A DNA stretch of 45,327 nucleotides from Robinsoniella sp. (GTDB lineage Bacteria; Bacillota; Clostridia; Lachnospirales; Lachnospiraceae), in contig JAMPFB010000013.1 of NCBI GenBank assembly GCA_023664735.1, forward strand, positions 1-45,327, in the 5' to 3' direction. Below the pieces are notes generated by a model. That model did no database searches and was not told the origin of the DNA. It saw only the letters and a program-made list of their open reading frames with translations. The first letter of the stretch is position 1; every line of letters starts with the position of its first letter. Made by a program: the position numbers and the translations under genes. Below, piece after piece: positions 17,101 to 24,816 of this stretch.

Positions 17101-19629
17101 GAATTAGCGGACAAGATATCAAAATATCAGGAATGGTATGATAAAGCAACCGACAGCACCACTTCTTTCATGGAAACAGCCGAAAAATTATATAACCTCC
17201 CACTGGATAAAGCAGCAACAAAGATAGAGAAATTCAGTGATGCGATCGACTTGCTTAACAAGAAGATTGACAATGCAATCGGTTCAAAAAGCAAAAATAA
17301 ACTGGTAGACAAACAGACTAAAGAAGAGAAAAAGACCTTAGAAGCTTATAAAACCGCCAGCAAGGAAGCAGCAAAGAACCTAAAAACGGCGAAAAGCACT
17401 CTGGGCAAGTCCAGTACCCTAAAAAACTCTGGTGTTACTGCAAAAGAAAAGAAAGCCATCCAAGCCGCTTTAAAAGCCGGCAAGGAAATCAGCCTTTCCT
17501 ATTTCAAGGTGGGCTCCACTGGCTACAATGCAGCAGTGAAGTATAATGAAGCATTAAAGGCAAACACGCAGGCAACCTATGACCTTGCCACTGCACAGGA
17601 AGAATACAACTCATGGCTGGTGGAAGCAAGCAAGATTAAATTCGACAACATAGCGGACGACTATGAAAAGAAAGTACAAATGCTAGACCATCAGGTGAAG
17701 GCAATCGACAACCGCATTTCTGAAATCGAGACAGCCGGAAAGAACACCAATCGTTCTTACTATGACACACAGAAGGAAATCATGGCTAAAAAGCTTGCGG
17801 AATACAAGCAGGAAAAGGCTGCATTGGAAGAAAGCCTGAAAGGAATTAAGCAGGGGACGGACGAATGGTATGATGCATTTGATGCAATTCAACAGGTATC
17901 GGATTCCATTTCCGATTGCGTTAAGGAAACCTACAACCTGAATAATGCTATCAATCAATTGCATTTTGATTTGTTTGATGATGTTGCTGATTCCATTGAC
18001 CGTATCATTACGGAACAGGAATTCCTACAGGGATTGTTCGCACATGAAAAGAATGCTGATGATGAAACTGGTAATTTAACTGAAGCCGGCATTGCAAAGC
18101 TCGGCTCGTTAGCGGCAAGTTACTATGCTTCCAAAGAAAAAGCAGCTAATGATAAGGAAATGGTTGATAAACTCCAATCTATGCTGAATAATGAACAGTT
18201 GTCAGGTTTCGGTCTTACATTCAACTCTGTTGACGATTTGGAAGCGAAATTACAGGAAATGTACACCACATGGCAGAACGACATCAAGGAAACCTACAGT
18301 CTTGAATCAAATTTAGCAGATGTCATGAAGGAGAAATATCAGGCAGAACTTGATTTATTAAAAGAACAGATAGACCGGAAAAAGGAAGCACTTAGTGCTG
18401 AGAAAGATTTACACGACTATCAGAAAAGCATCAACGAGAAAACAGACAACATCGCAACCATCCAGAAACAGATAGCCGCTTACTCCGGGGACTCCTCACA
18501 GGAAGGGCTTGCGAAACTCCAAAAGCTCCAAAAAAAACTTTCCGACAAACAGGAAGACCTTGCAGAAACCGAATATGACCGTTACATTTCCGATCAGCAG
18601 GACATGCTCGATAAACTGTATGAGGAATATGAAGAACTCATCACTAAGAAACTTGAGGACTTTATGGGACTGGTACAGGAAGGTCTTAAAACTGCCAACA
18701 ACAACTTAAGCGGAATCAATGCGTACCTGTCACAAGTCGCAACAGATAACGGCTATACTGAAGAAACCAAAGGCTTGTTTAATGGAGTCACAGGCGGAAT
18801 CAAAGAAAATGCAGACAGGATTATTTCTGCAATCGAAAAGAAAGCGGAAGCAGACAGCGGAACGAAATCAGACGGACAGGGCGATTTGGTGGCAGATACC
18901 GCAAAACCACCGCAGTCTACTGTCACAAACGCAAATGGAAGTAAAGGAAATACAGAATCCAGCGCCAATGCCATTGCAGCAAGCGATGCGGACAAGACAA
19001 AGAATGCTTATGCGGAACAAATCGGATTACAGTTAGAAGCTGAGAAAGCAAAAGCCGAGGCAGAAGCAAAGAAATCCAATTCCACAAAGCAATCCACAGG
19101 CTCCAACAAATATGTAATAGTTGGACAGACAAAGGTTTCCACGATTTCTGATGAAGGACGGGCAACGATAAGCCGTGTGGATAAATCGGAAACGGATTCA
19201 ATATTTTCTATTCTCAAATCAGACAATATTTGGAAAAATCTTATGGGATTCAGGAAAGGCGGCATTGCAAGGCTCATAAAAGGGAAAGGTGAGGATGGAA
19301 TCACTCTTGCCCGCAACGGAGAAGGATTCATTGCGCCTGAGCACGTTAAGCCAATCATGGAACTGGTGGACAGTGTGCCAATTTTAAATGGCATAACGCA
19401 GAATCTGGTTGAACTGCCTAAGCTTCCTGATATTGAGCCTGTTAGAAATGTAGGTAATAACACAAAAGTTGGAAGTATATATTGCAATTTTGAACTTCCA
19501 AATGTTGTAGACGAGAAAAGTTTTATAAAAACAATGCAGAATAGTAAGGCAGTACAAAAATGTATGCGTAACTTAACAATTGAAAATTTAGAAAATGTAA
19601 AACAACTGTCACATAAAAACATATTGTAA
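11164..19629 (+). CDS. Giant tail tape measure protein
   Basis: A 2821-residue tape measure protein that sets tail length and is injected with DNA. Evidence: extreme length, mostly helical and coiled-coil sequence, a TP901-type core (about 240-560: ISKTSEMTKKQLQELGDEAFKVA, then ATRVSASFAANAG and RSGSEMGRAFRSI), a hydrophobic stretch at about 693-718, and a C-terminal glycine-rich segment FRKGGIARLIKGKGEDG typical of the family. A second glycine-rich patch lies near residue 1735. No lysozyme or peptidase domain is evident. Start TTG 11164 has AAGGAGG at 11147-11153. Codon use changes along the gene: stretches such as 14,520-14,940 favour C-ending codons while neighbours favour A/T, which suggests a mosaic history. 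No major tail protein or tail chaperone gene is adjacent, which is unusual. Confidence 0.9.
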   Translation: MSNGNNEFVIKLLALLDKQKSKSQINSDINNLEQTIRKIKIVATLSKGNTKTELNQTIRQMEAQLRQIKVQAKIDNRQLNREINNALRNVSARDINLNLNSNGERLNAQVRRVVSQAREYVNRNPLNINIDLKKEKLLNQLAAFTNKYTKINESSYWLGEAERLRGVISSVTNRDELRNATDQLQVFTSGVRATGYATVSTTDRIKGMLGNIVKVGNYFGLAFVAVNKFRQSLNTLKTNDTILTEISKTSEMTKKQLQELGDEAFKVASKYGQVSGNYLTAVQEMARSGYEALSNELGELSLLAQSAGNMTSEMANNYLLATDAAYKYGGSVEKLNAALDGANYVSNKNSASLTDIADATRVSASFAANAGVAVDELTAAEATMIATTKRSGSEMGRAFRSIILNLQQVSGEFDGEVIDEESLKKVEERCHSLGVELEYMKDGVATLRNPMEILKELSEVYNSLPDNSADKQGLISDIGGKYHANALSALLSRWDMYEKMLGEFSQGTGSALEEANKTADSWEGRLAQLQNTWDSFINSLIDKNTVKGGISFLDNTIQAFEKLTDTLGAIPTILATVNTSMTALNKNYGITQLFNRETHKMDIQGNFMGIDITAFKAQKKHFGEAETAIASWNSKLLQGVTDINNFNNATVQNNEQLKAYLATTSQEAPASLNGYKSYLHAAGVSTDSLRLKTILLNSVISLGLGLAIQAVVTGITKLIQAENELAQKTQEAAKAYDSSSKTIADYTEKYQELQKALLAAKGNEQETYNVKKQLLDLQTELNATYGDEYGKINLVTDAYKDQTAALQNYNKELSNSFLNENEKGIKQAKRKMEYKDHYNLSYTGISEFSEEGKILQELAEKYEKAGVKLQRDTDGLFSIHLDANAEDAYDIIDSFMSDLRRKSEKFKDENLFSETFNLLSSELNRANDTIEKFGDNYKKALIAEINTNDSLLKTYNDAIKKVEEYNEAVLKSENLYDDKNVENAYQNLQKIKTYIQDNESEWGSYSSVIKDVFGQADTSCLDFSHAISTNQDGMKDLISELKNFNSVELQSMFDDGHNEDAFDKLIDKAAEYDICVEHTSDEVQKLIDLLVQLGYVQGEAQGEMDNEIDLETAKSNITSLTEEYELLQEVLSDTGNIQQETYEKFISCSSKYATAIKTENGRITVNTTKLKQVAKSRQLDTKEAIRQTLALKKQEWIQWKNRIENYNGTLLDSIEIKYGDIDALQAEITQYELLVNSLDNASSAFERFKAAQQTDDQDMYDTAKDAFDLVNDTLNDPKSENFAKFNTDNYQEAISLIASDESYQKLLNAENLDEYVKLSREVVKTLKPLFDGNGNEVDELFKRADAIIDSGEIPKNDKEWADRLETSIEGFQALKQYSNLFEYNGGEYFSSSFTDRLDEYQSLLSNAAQAQETLNAVTDKSSHEYMQQGKALEEAQGKLDSFVNMTTDSMTKAYDKYVIPGNASGQTFAEYIKAQFDYEDTDIDGSILAMIDKADTLKQRLDSISTTEAVQKQFSEYDQLQSIISVLSALGVQYEKTVDNKANFEAAIQTKDKKSSSDTLKNQIEQYKELQKEAETCQRVLSNTDPKSEAFSAMSMQLTELKSQMDALREPITIEINANIAELEARIQRVTEAKNQFAKSNSGLENTMFYSSQMNSYNAQLEKDTANKADLEKTLKVIVEDDEAKGKMEALASFQIEDKTFSVSVNDNATPVIDAINSKMIADKNFKITGSYVGTGGGSSTPTLGGIPVAEADGTVSSFAGGTPSNISIQKNEKALVNELGEEGLVRNGKLIPIKGGAQFLNLRRGDIIFNHKQMEQLKKNGYTAGRGKLISSAHVNGTVDAFVDGTKTYTTYNKDKVLQDWTYSPANPKNRKAEKKAAEEKEKEEKEANEEIFDWIERRIKRLQAAFDKWLKQAETALTSGFITKYYKKAANAMSQLLNTQGKAYNRYMQEANAVGLDETYAKKVRAGEIDIQTIKDEELADKISKYQEWYDKATDSTTSFMETAEKLYNLPLDKAATKIEKFSDAIDLLNKKIDNAIGSKSKNKLVDKQTKEEKKTLEAYKTASKEAAKNLKTAKSTLGKSSTLKNSGVTAKEKKAIQAALKAGKEISLSYFKVGSTGYNAAVKYNEALKANTQATYDLATAQEEYNSWLVEASKIKFDNIADDYEKKVQMLDHQVKAIDNRISEIETAGKNTNRSYYDTQKEIMAKKLAEYKQEKAALEESLKGIKQGTDEWYDAFDAIQQVSDSISDCVKETYNLNNAINQLHFDLFDDVADSIDRIITEQEFLQGLFAHEKNADDETGNLTEAGIAKLGSLAASYYASKEKAANDKEMVDKLQSMLNNEQLSGFGLTFNSVDDLEAKLQEMYTTWQNDIKETYSLESNLADVMKEKYQAELDLLKEQIDRKKEALSAEKDLHDYQKSINEKTDNIATIQKQIAAYSGDSSQEGLAKLQKLQKKLSDKQEDLAETEYDRYISDQQDMLDKLYEEYEELITKKLEDFMGLVQEGLKTANNNLSGINAYLSQVATDNGYTEETKGLFNGVTGGIKENADRIISAIEKKAEADSGTKSDGQGDLVADTAKPPQSTVTNANGSKGNTESSANAIAASDADKTKNAYAEQIGLQLEAEKAKAEAEAKKSNSTKQSTGSNKYVIVGQTKVSTISDEGRATISRVDKSETDSIFSILKSDNIWKNLMGFRKGGIARLIKGKGEDGITLARNGEGFIAPEHVKPIMELVDSVPILNGITQNLVELPKLPDIEPVRNVGNNTKVGSIYCNFELPNVVDEKSFIKTMQNSKAVQKCMRNLTIENLENVKQLSHKNIL

Positions 19630-19642
19630 GTAAAGATTAAAG

Positions 19643-19685
19643 ACATATTCCCTATAATGCCAGACAAAATAGGGAATATGTTTTA
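19643..19685 (+). terminator. Terminator-like hairpin after the tape measure gene
   Basis: ACATATTCCCTA (19643-19654) pairs perfectly with TAGGGAATATGT (19670-19681), followed by TTTATT. The GGAGGA of the next gene starts only a few bases later. Confidence 0.7.
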
Positions 19686-19702
19686 TTGGAGGAAAACGGA
19701 TT

Positions 19703-19948
19703 ATGAAAAATATTACAAGTGAAAAAATTGATGAAATTATCAGCCGGAATTTTAAAGATGTAAGTGAAAACTTCTTAAATGATTTCTGGTCAAGCTTTGA
19801 TAAATATAAATCCCTCCTTGATGAATCTATGGGAGATATAACTAAGCGGGATAGTATAATAGCGGATTTTGCTAGTTTTAAAACGGCAATGGATTATTCT
19901 GTTGAAATATTACAAAGAAGTTTAAAAGAGTTGTTATGTGAAGAATAA
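19703..19948 (+). CDS. Small tail-region protein, unknown
   Basis: An 81-residue acidic, mostly helical protein with no recognised domain. It has a good ribosome site (TGGAGGA at 19687-19693) and lies between the tape measure and the tail-tip gene. In siphoviruses a small tail or assembly protein is often found here; that role is inferred from position only. Confidence 0.65.
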   Translation: MKNITSEKIDEIISRNFKDVSENFLNDFWSSFDKYKSLLDESMGDITKRDSIIADFASFKTAMDYSVEILQRSLKELLCEE

Positions 19949-19981
19949 ATATAAGAACTATATAAGGAGAAAAAATATTAA

Positions 19982-22900
19982 ATGAACCCATGTGAAGTAA
20001 TTAGATTAGATACATATACAAGAAGGATAGAAATGCCTACTCTTCTGCTTATGAACCGTTCTTTTAATATTATCGGTAAGATAAACAAATATGATAACTG
20101 GAATGTGTCACTTGTCGGAAACGGTATGGATGAAATAGTGTTCAACGTACATAAATATACCAATGGACGACTGTGCCCTGTCTGGGATGACTTAATAGAC
20201 TTAAAAATTGTGGATGTCAGCGGCTTTGGAAGATTTGAAATATCTGTCAATTATACCGACAACACAGAAACCGTGAAATCCATACACGGCTTCTCATTAG
20301 AGGCGGAGCTTGCACAAATCGGGCTTTATGAATTCCATGTGAACGATGAAGAAGCTGCTGACATGAAAATCACGGAATATAGCAAAGACAATTATGACTC
20401 TGATGGGAATTTCATGCCTACTACATTTTACAATCCTGACGATAAAAAACATTCCCTCCTGCACCGTGTCCTTGCAGACAAGGCGCCTCACTGGAGCATT
20501 GGATATGTTACACCATACATTACGCTTGACGAAGAAAGCCAGCCGGAAGAATCATGTAAGTTTCAAAGGACTTATACATCTGACGGGGATTCCATTTATG
20601 ACTTTCTGACAGGCACAGTTGCGGAAGAAAGCAACGTGGTTTTTACTTTCGACACGGTAAACAGGAAAATCAACTGCTACAGCCTTTGTGACTGTATCGA
20701 TCAAAAAACAGGTAAAGTCCTGTGTAAAGGGATTGGTGAGGACACCTTCGTATTCGTATCAAAAAACAAGCTTGCAAATGAAATCACCATATCATCCAAC
20801 AAGGACAACGTGAAAAACTGTTTCCGTATCGAGGGTGGGGACGAAGTAATCACAGACATGGTACGTGCGGTAAATATGAATGGTTCTAATTATATTTACC
20901 AGTTTGCAGGCTTTCAGCTTGAGGACATGTCGGAGGGATTAAGGGTTAAATTAAAAGAGTATCAGGATTTGATGTCATCCAAAGAAACACAGGATTTGTA
21001 TTACGGTGAGAATGGAATTTATACAAGGCTCTGTAAGGCATATGATGATTTGTCATATTACAAATCTTCTATGATGCCTAACACGGGCATGGTAACAGAC
21101 ATAGGGACTGCAAGGGAACAGTACGACAAAATATTTGCAGAACTGAATAAATCCACTGTAGCTGTCTCATCCATGAATAATTATGACAACAATCTGTTCG
21201 TTGGAGTCACAAACAACATAGAAGCCTATGCACAGGTATTCCTTGACTCAAGGTTCGATTTGGAAATCATTGGTGGTACGGCTTCCTATTCCTATAATAA
21301 AGGAGACAAAACAGGCACATGGAAAGGCAAAATACGGATTACACAGCATACGGATGAAAAGAACATCTATCCAGTAGATGTCGCTATGGTTTCTGAACTG
21401 GAAATCACGGTAAACGATGATGAACTGGAATTTGCAAGACAGAAAGTATACAAGGCACTTTCCAAATCCACAATGGCTGATATAGACTTCAATGTTGCCA
21501 AAATGTCTGAAACAGAAATAAGGAGCTATTTCAACCAATACGCATTGAACCGTTTAAAATCCTTTTCAGACGGTTACAACTCCTGCCTGAGCATCCTTGC
21601 CGATATGGGACAGGAAACGGCTTCAGACGTACAGAAAGCACTATACCGGGAATATGAGCAGAAATACCGTATCGTGGAAGAAATCAGGAAGAAAAGACAG
21701 GGGCAGGTTGATGAAATCAATTCAAGGATTTCAGACATCCAAAAAGAACAGAGGAAGTTCCAGACAGACCATGACTTCCAGACGGAACTTGGAAAAGAAC
21801 TGTACCATGAATTCTGTGCATATCGCCGGGAAGATACATATACAAATAACAACTATGTTTCAGATGGCTTATCAACTGCCGAATGTCTTGCAAAAGCAAA
21901 AGAATTAGTGGAAGTCGCTACCAAGGAAGCTAAGAAGTCATGTATGCTGCAAAGAACCGTCACTACTTCCCTTAACAATTTATTTGCTCTTCCGGAATTT
22001 GAGACATTATGGGATAAGTTTGCATTGTACAATTATATCAGGATAGGAACGGAAGATGAAATCCTAAAGTTACGGCTCATCGGCATAGAGTTCAGTGGTG
22101 ATTCCGTGGAAGAGATACGTGTTACTTTTTCTGAGCAGATAGAATCATTGGATGGGAAAACAGAATACTTGAGGAATGTCATTAAACAGGCTGCATCCAT
22201 GGCTACAAGCTACCCTTCCACTACTTTACAGGCAAAGCAGGGCGCAGATGCGAAAAGCGAGATTTCTGATATGTACAGCAATGGGTTGAATGCAGCTAAG
22301 ACCATGCTTGCCAATAATGACAATAACGAAGTCACGATTACTTCCGCTGGGATTCTTTGCAAGCGGATGGATGATGAAGGGAGTTATGGTGGTAAGCAGG
22401 TAAGGTTCTGTGGGAACGGTATTTATATGACGGAAGATGCTTGGCAGACCGTATCTATGGCATTAGGTGAAATAAATGTCAACGGGGAAGATATGTATGG
22501 CATAATCGCTCAGGCGATAATTGGGCAGTTAATTTTGGGAAACCAGTTGGTTATCAAAAATATCAATGGCTCTACTGTCATTGATAAAAGCGGTATCACT
22601 ATTTATGACGGAAAAGGCACAGAAGATGAAAATAAAGTGTTCTTTGCTGATGAAGAAGGGAATTTGACATTAAAAGGAAATGTATTTGCTTCTGGCGGCA
22701 ATATCGGAGGGCTTCATGTCAGCCAGAATTCTATCAGTTGTAAGCTTAGGATTGACTATACAAAACTACCTTTTGATAATAGAAGCAAAAAACATTATTA
22801 TGATTATCCCTATACTTACACAGCAATTAACGGGATTGAAAATACAGTAATTGTCAGGTCTTATTATGAAGAAGATGTGGCGGCATTCCAATGCCATATT

Positions 22901-23878
22901 TTGGATGATAGTAACGGTTTGGAATTAACTGATAATTTATATACTGGACATCTAAATTCAATTACGGGTGAAAAATATACCCTGCAAAGATATTTTAACT
23001 TAAATGAGTTGAATTTTGTATTTGGATATGGAACGAATATAAAATATTACCATTTAAAAACAAGTAGAATAAATTCTGATAATTTGACCGATACGTCCAC
23101 GGATGATGATGTTATAGGAGGTTCAGACAGTGGAATAATATGGTGTTATGAATTTAATACAAGACTTGATGGCTCTGGGGATAGTTTTTATTTATATAAC
23201 AAGAATATTCCAAGCACAAATTCCCTCGATATCCCAGTAGAAGAAATCATTAAAGAAATCGTGGCATCCATGAATACGGAAGAAGGAACTTACAGTGACA
23301 AAAACTCCCTATATATAGACCAAAACAGAATATCCATGGGAGAAGCCGCTTCATTTGATATTATTACAGGCACATCACGAATCAGCAATATAGATTGTTC
23401 CCTGATTCCACACTTGAATGGTGAATACAATTTAGGAAGTCCTTACAAGAAATGGAACACTGTCTATGCTGCATCCCCCACTATTGTTATTTCAGACAGG
23501 AAGCAAAAATGCAAGATTGATTACGATATGGATAAATATGTTTCTCTCTTTGATAAACTAAAGCCATGCAGCTTCATCTATATAGACGGCAATTCAAATA
23601 GAAGGCATATCGGCTACATAGCGCAGGATGTGGAAGAAGCTATGAAAGAACTTGGAATAGATAGCCTCGGATTTGCAGGATTATGTAAGGACAAAGTAGG
23701 GAATACGGAGATATACTCGCTTAGATATGATGAGTTCCAAGGGATTTATGATGCGAAAATAAGGCAATGTGATGAACAAATAAAGGAATGTGATGAGCAG
23801 GTAAAGAAAAGTAATGAACAAATAAAGGATTTAAAGAAACAAATTGAAGATTTGAAAAAGTTGATTGTCAGCAAATAA
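19982..23878 (+). CDS. Tail-tip/fibre protein with C-terminal S74 self-cleaving chaperone
   Basis: A 1298-residue structural protein. The first 300 or so residues resemble siphovirus tail endopeptidase/minor structural proteins (hub fold). A helical linker with KKRQGQVDEINSRISDIQKEQ lies near 550-590. Fibre-like beta segments such as GGNIGGLHVSQNSIS lie near 910. The C-terminus is an intramolecular chaperone of the S74 class, starting at S1171 in SDRKQKCK (Ser and Lys five apart, the family catalytic pair) with GYIAQDVEEA after it. Self-cleavage there would leave a 1170-residue mature fibre and a 128-residue chaperone. The chaperone ends in a coiled coil of heptad-like repeats (CDEQIKE, CDEQVKK, SNEQIKD). 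It probably binds the host surface. RBS AAGGAG lies upstream of the ATG. Confidence 0.87.
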   Translation: MNPCEVIRLDTYTRRIEMPTLLLMNRSFNIIGKINKYDNWNVSLVGNGMDEIVFNVHKYTNGRLCPVWDDLIDLKIVDVSGFGRFEISVNYTDNTETVKSIHGFSLEAELAQIGLYEFHVNDEEAADMKITEYSKDNYDSDGNFMPTTFYNPDDKKHSLLHRVLADKAPHWSIGYVTPYITLDEESQPEESCKFQRTYTSDGDSIYDFLTGTVAEESNVVFTFDTVNRKINCYSLCDCIDQKTGKVLCKGIGEDTFVFVSKNKLANEITISSNKDNVKNCFRIEGGDEVITDMVRAVNMNGSNYIYQFAGFQLEDMSEGLRVKLKEYQDLMSSKETQDLYYGENGIYTRLCKAYDDLSYYKSSMMPNTGMVTDIGTAREQYDKIFAELNKSTVAVSSMNNYDNNLFVGVTNNIEAYAQVFLDSRFDLEIIGGTASYSYNKGDKTGTWKGKIRITQHTDEKNIYPVDVAMVSELEITVNDDELEFARQKVYKALSKSTMADIDFNVAKMSETEIRSYFNQYALNRLKSFSDGYNSCLSILADMGQETASDVQKALYREYEQKYRIVEEIRKKRQGQVDEINSRISDIQKEQRKFQTDHDFQTELGKELYHEFCAYRREDTYTNNNYVSDGLSTAECLAKAKELVEVATKEAKKSCMLQRTVTTSLNNLFALPEFETLWDKFALYNYIRIGTEDEILKLRLIGIEFSGDSVEEIRVTFSEQIESLDGKTEYLRNVIKQAASMATSYPSTTLQAKQGADAKSEISDMYSNGLNAAKTMLANNDNNEVTITSAGILCKRMDDEGSYGGKQVRFCGNGIYMTEDAWQTVSMALGEINVNGEDMYGIIAQAIIGQLILGNQLVIKNINGSTVIDKSGITIYDGKGTEDENKVFFADEEGNLTLKGNVFASGGNIGGLHVSQNSISCKLRIDYTKLPFDNRSKKHYYDYPYTYTAINGIENTVIVRSYYEEDVAAFQCHILDDSNGLELTDNLYTGHLNSITGEKYTLQRYFNLNELNFVFGYGTNIKYYHLKTSRINSDNLTDTSTDDDVIGGSDSGIIWCYEFNTRLDGSGDSFYLYNKNIPSTNSLDIPVEEIIKEIVASMNTEEGTYSDKNSLYIDQNRISMGEAASFDIITGTSRISNIDCSLIPHLNGEYNLGSPYKKWNTVYAASPTIVISDRKQKCKIDYDMDKYVSLFDKLKPCSFIYIDGNSNRRHIGYIAQDVEEAMKELGIDSLGFAGLCKDKVGNTEIYSLRYDEFQGIYDAKIRQCDEQIKECDEQVKKSNEQIKDLKKQIEDLKKLIVSK

Positions 23879-23912
23879 AATATAGTGCTGGCTAAGTTAA
23901 ACATAGTAGGAA

Positions 23913-23950
23913 GGGGTTTACAAGTAGTTATCTTGTAGGCTCTTTTATAT
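23913..23950 (+). terminator. Terminator-like hairpin after the tail-tip gene
   Basis: GTTTACAAG (23916-23924) pairs with CTTGTAGGC (23932-23940) through nine pairs, two of them G-U, followed by TCTTTTATAT. Confidence 0.6.
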
Positions 23951-23985
23951 ATAGAAAATATTGTAAAACAAAAAAGGAGCAAAAA

Positions 23986-24267
23986 ATGTTTTTAAATAGA
24001 TTTACTAAAACAAAAACTCTCATACAGGAAACCAATGAGATCTTACTAAAAGAAAACAAACGACTCAAAAGGGAAAACCAAAGACTGAGGGAAACACTTG
24101 AAAATCTTGAGGATTATAGGAAAGAATATGTTACCCTGATTGGAGAAATGAACCAATTAAGAGCTGAATATAGGCAAAAGCTGGATGATGTTTCCAAATT
24201 AGAACAAGAGCATAAAAACGTTCTTGACAATCTTGTAAAGGCAGAAATAAGAAAATATAGAAAATAA
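23986..24267 (+). CDS. Coiled-coil phage protein, unknown
   Basis: A 93-residue, highly charged protein that is almost all coiled coil: repeated leucine-spaced heptads run from NEILLKENKRLKRENQRLRETL to the C-terminus. No signal peptide or membrane segment is seen, so it is not an obvious holin. AAAAAAGGAGC at 23970-23980 is the ribosome site. It lies after the tail genes where lysis genes are usually found. Function unknown. Confidence 0.65.
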   Translation: MFLNRFTKTKTLIQETNEILLKENKRLKRENQRLRETLENLEDYRKEYVTLIGEMNQLRAEYRQKLDDVSKLEQEHKNVLDNLVKAEIRKYRK

Positions 24268-24279
24268 GAAGGTGGTTTA

Positions 24280-24345
24280 ATGTTTGCAAGAGGAAGTGTC
24301 GGCATGACAATATGGAGAAGTAATTATAGTAGAGTAACCTGTTAA
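24280..24345 (+). CDS. 21-residue micro-ORF
   Basis: ATG 24280 is preceded by a very good site (AGAAGGTGG, 24267-24275) and encodes MFARGSVGMTIWRSNYSRVTC before TAA. It lies 12 nt after the coiled-coil gene. It could be a real small phage peptide, a leader for the hairpin that follows, or the remnant of a longer gene. No family recognised. Confidence 0.35.
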   Translation: MFARGSVGMTIWRSNYSRVTC

Positions 24346-24352
24346 TTAGTCG

Positions 24353-24394
24353 ATGTAAGGATATGGTAACGATACTATATCCTTACATATATTT
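24353..24394 (+). terminator. Strong hairpin, terminator-like
   Basis: ATGTAAGGATAT (24353-24364) and ATATCCTTACAT (24377-24388) are perfect complements of 12 bp, followed by ATATTTTG. It separates the tail block from the recombination block. Confidence 0.6.
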
Positions 24395-24422
24395 TGATGA
24401 TAATTTGAAAAGTGAATATTGT

Positions 24423-24452
24423 GATATTGGCAAAAGTCAGTATCTTTTATAT
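24423..24452 (+). terminator. Terminator-like hairpin before xis
   Basis: GATATTGGC (24423-24431), loop AAAA, GTCAGTATC (24436-24444): nine pairs including two G-U, followed by TTTTATAT. Confidence 0.55.
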
Positions 24453-24490
24453 AAGAATATTTTTACGAAGTGGAGAGTGATTTTATAAGG

Positions 24491-24700
24491 ATGACAGAAT
24501 CAAAATTGTTAGAAATTCCTTTTTGGCTAAAATTGACATTAACAATTAAAGAAGCAGCAGCCTATTCAAACATAGGAATTAATCGAATAGAAGAACTTTT
24601 AAAACAACCTAAATGTGATTTTGTATTATATGTCGGTAATAAAAAATTGGTAAAAAGAAAAGAGTTTGAGCAGTACATATCAAAAAGTATAGAGATTTAA
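24491..24700 (+). CDS. xis: Excisionase, Tn916 Xis-like
   Basis: A 69-residue winged-helix protein of the Tn916 Xis type: LTIKEAAAYSNIGINRIEELL is the recognition helix region, and KLVKRKEFEQYI is the typical wing and C-terminal helix. It should bend DNA at the attachment sites and favour excision by the integrase next to it. I chose ATG 24491; a GTG at 24470 would add seven residues. Ribosome sites for both are modest (GGAGAG at 24472-24477 serves the ATG at a long spacing). Confidence 0.83.
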   Translation: MTESKLLEIPFWLKLTLTIKEAAAYSNIGINRIEELLKQPKCDFVLYVGNKKLVKRKEFEQYISKSIEI

Positions 24701-24733
24701 TGAGGGATTTGAGACGAAAATTCAATTTGAATA

Positions 24734-24762
24734 TTCCAAAATGATAGATGATATGGTATAAT
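24734..24762 (+). promoter_or_regulatory. Extended -10 promoter for the integrase
   Basis: TGGTATAAT ends at 24762 with a perfect TATAAT and TGn extension; the -35 (TTCCAA at 24734-24739, 17-nt spacer) is poor. It has the same architecture as the promoter at 10528-10556. Between it and the integrase lie two short stems, GTTTG/CAAAC followed by TCTTTTT (24764-24786), and GTTAG/CTAAC, which could attenuate transcription. Confidence 0.55.
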
Positions 24763-24816
24763 GTTTGCTTGTATCAAACTCTTTTTGTTAGGAACTAACA
24801 GAAAGGAGTTGATATT

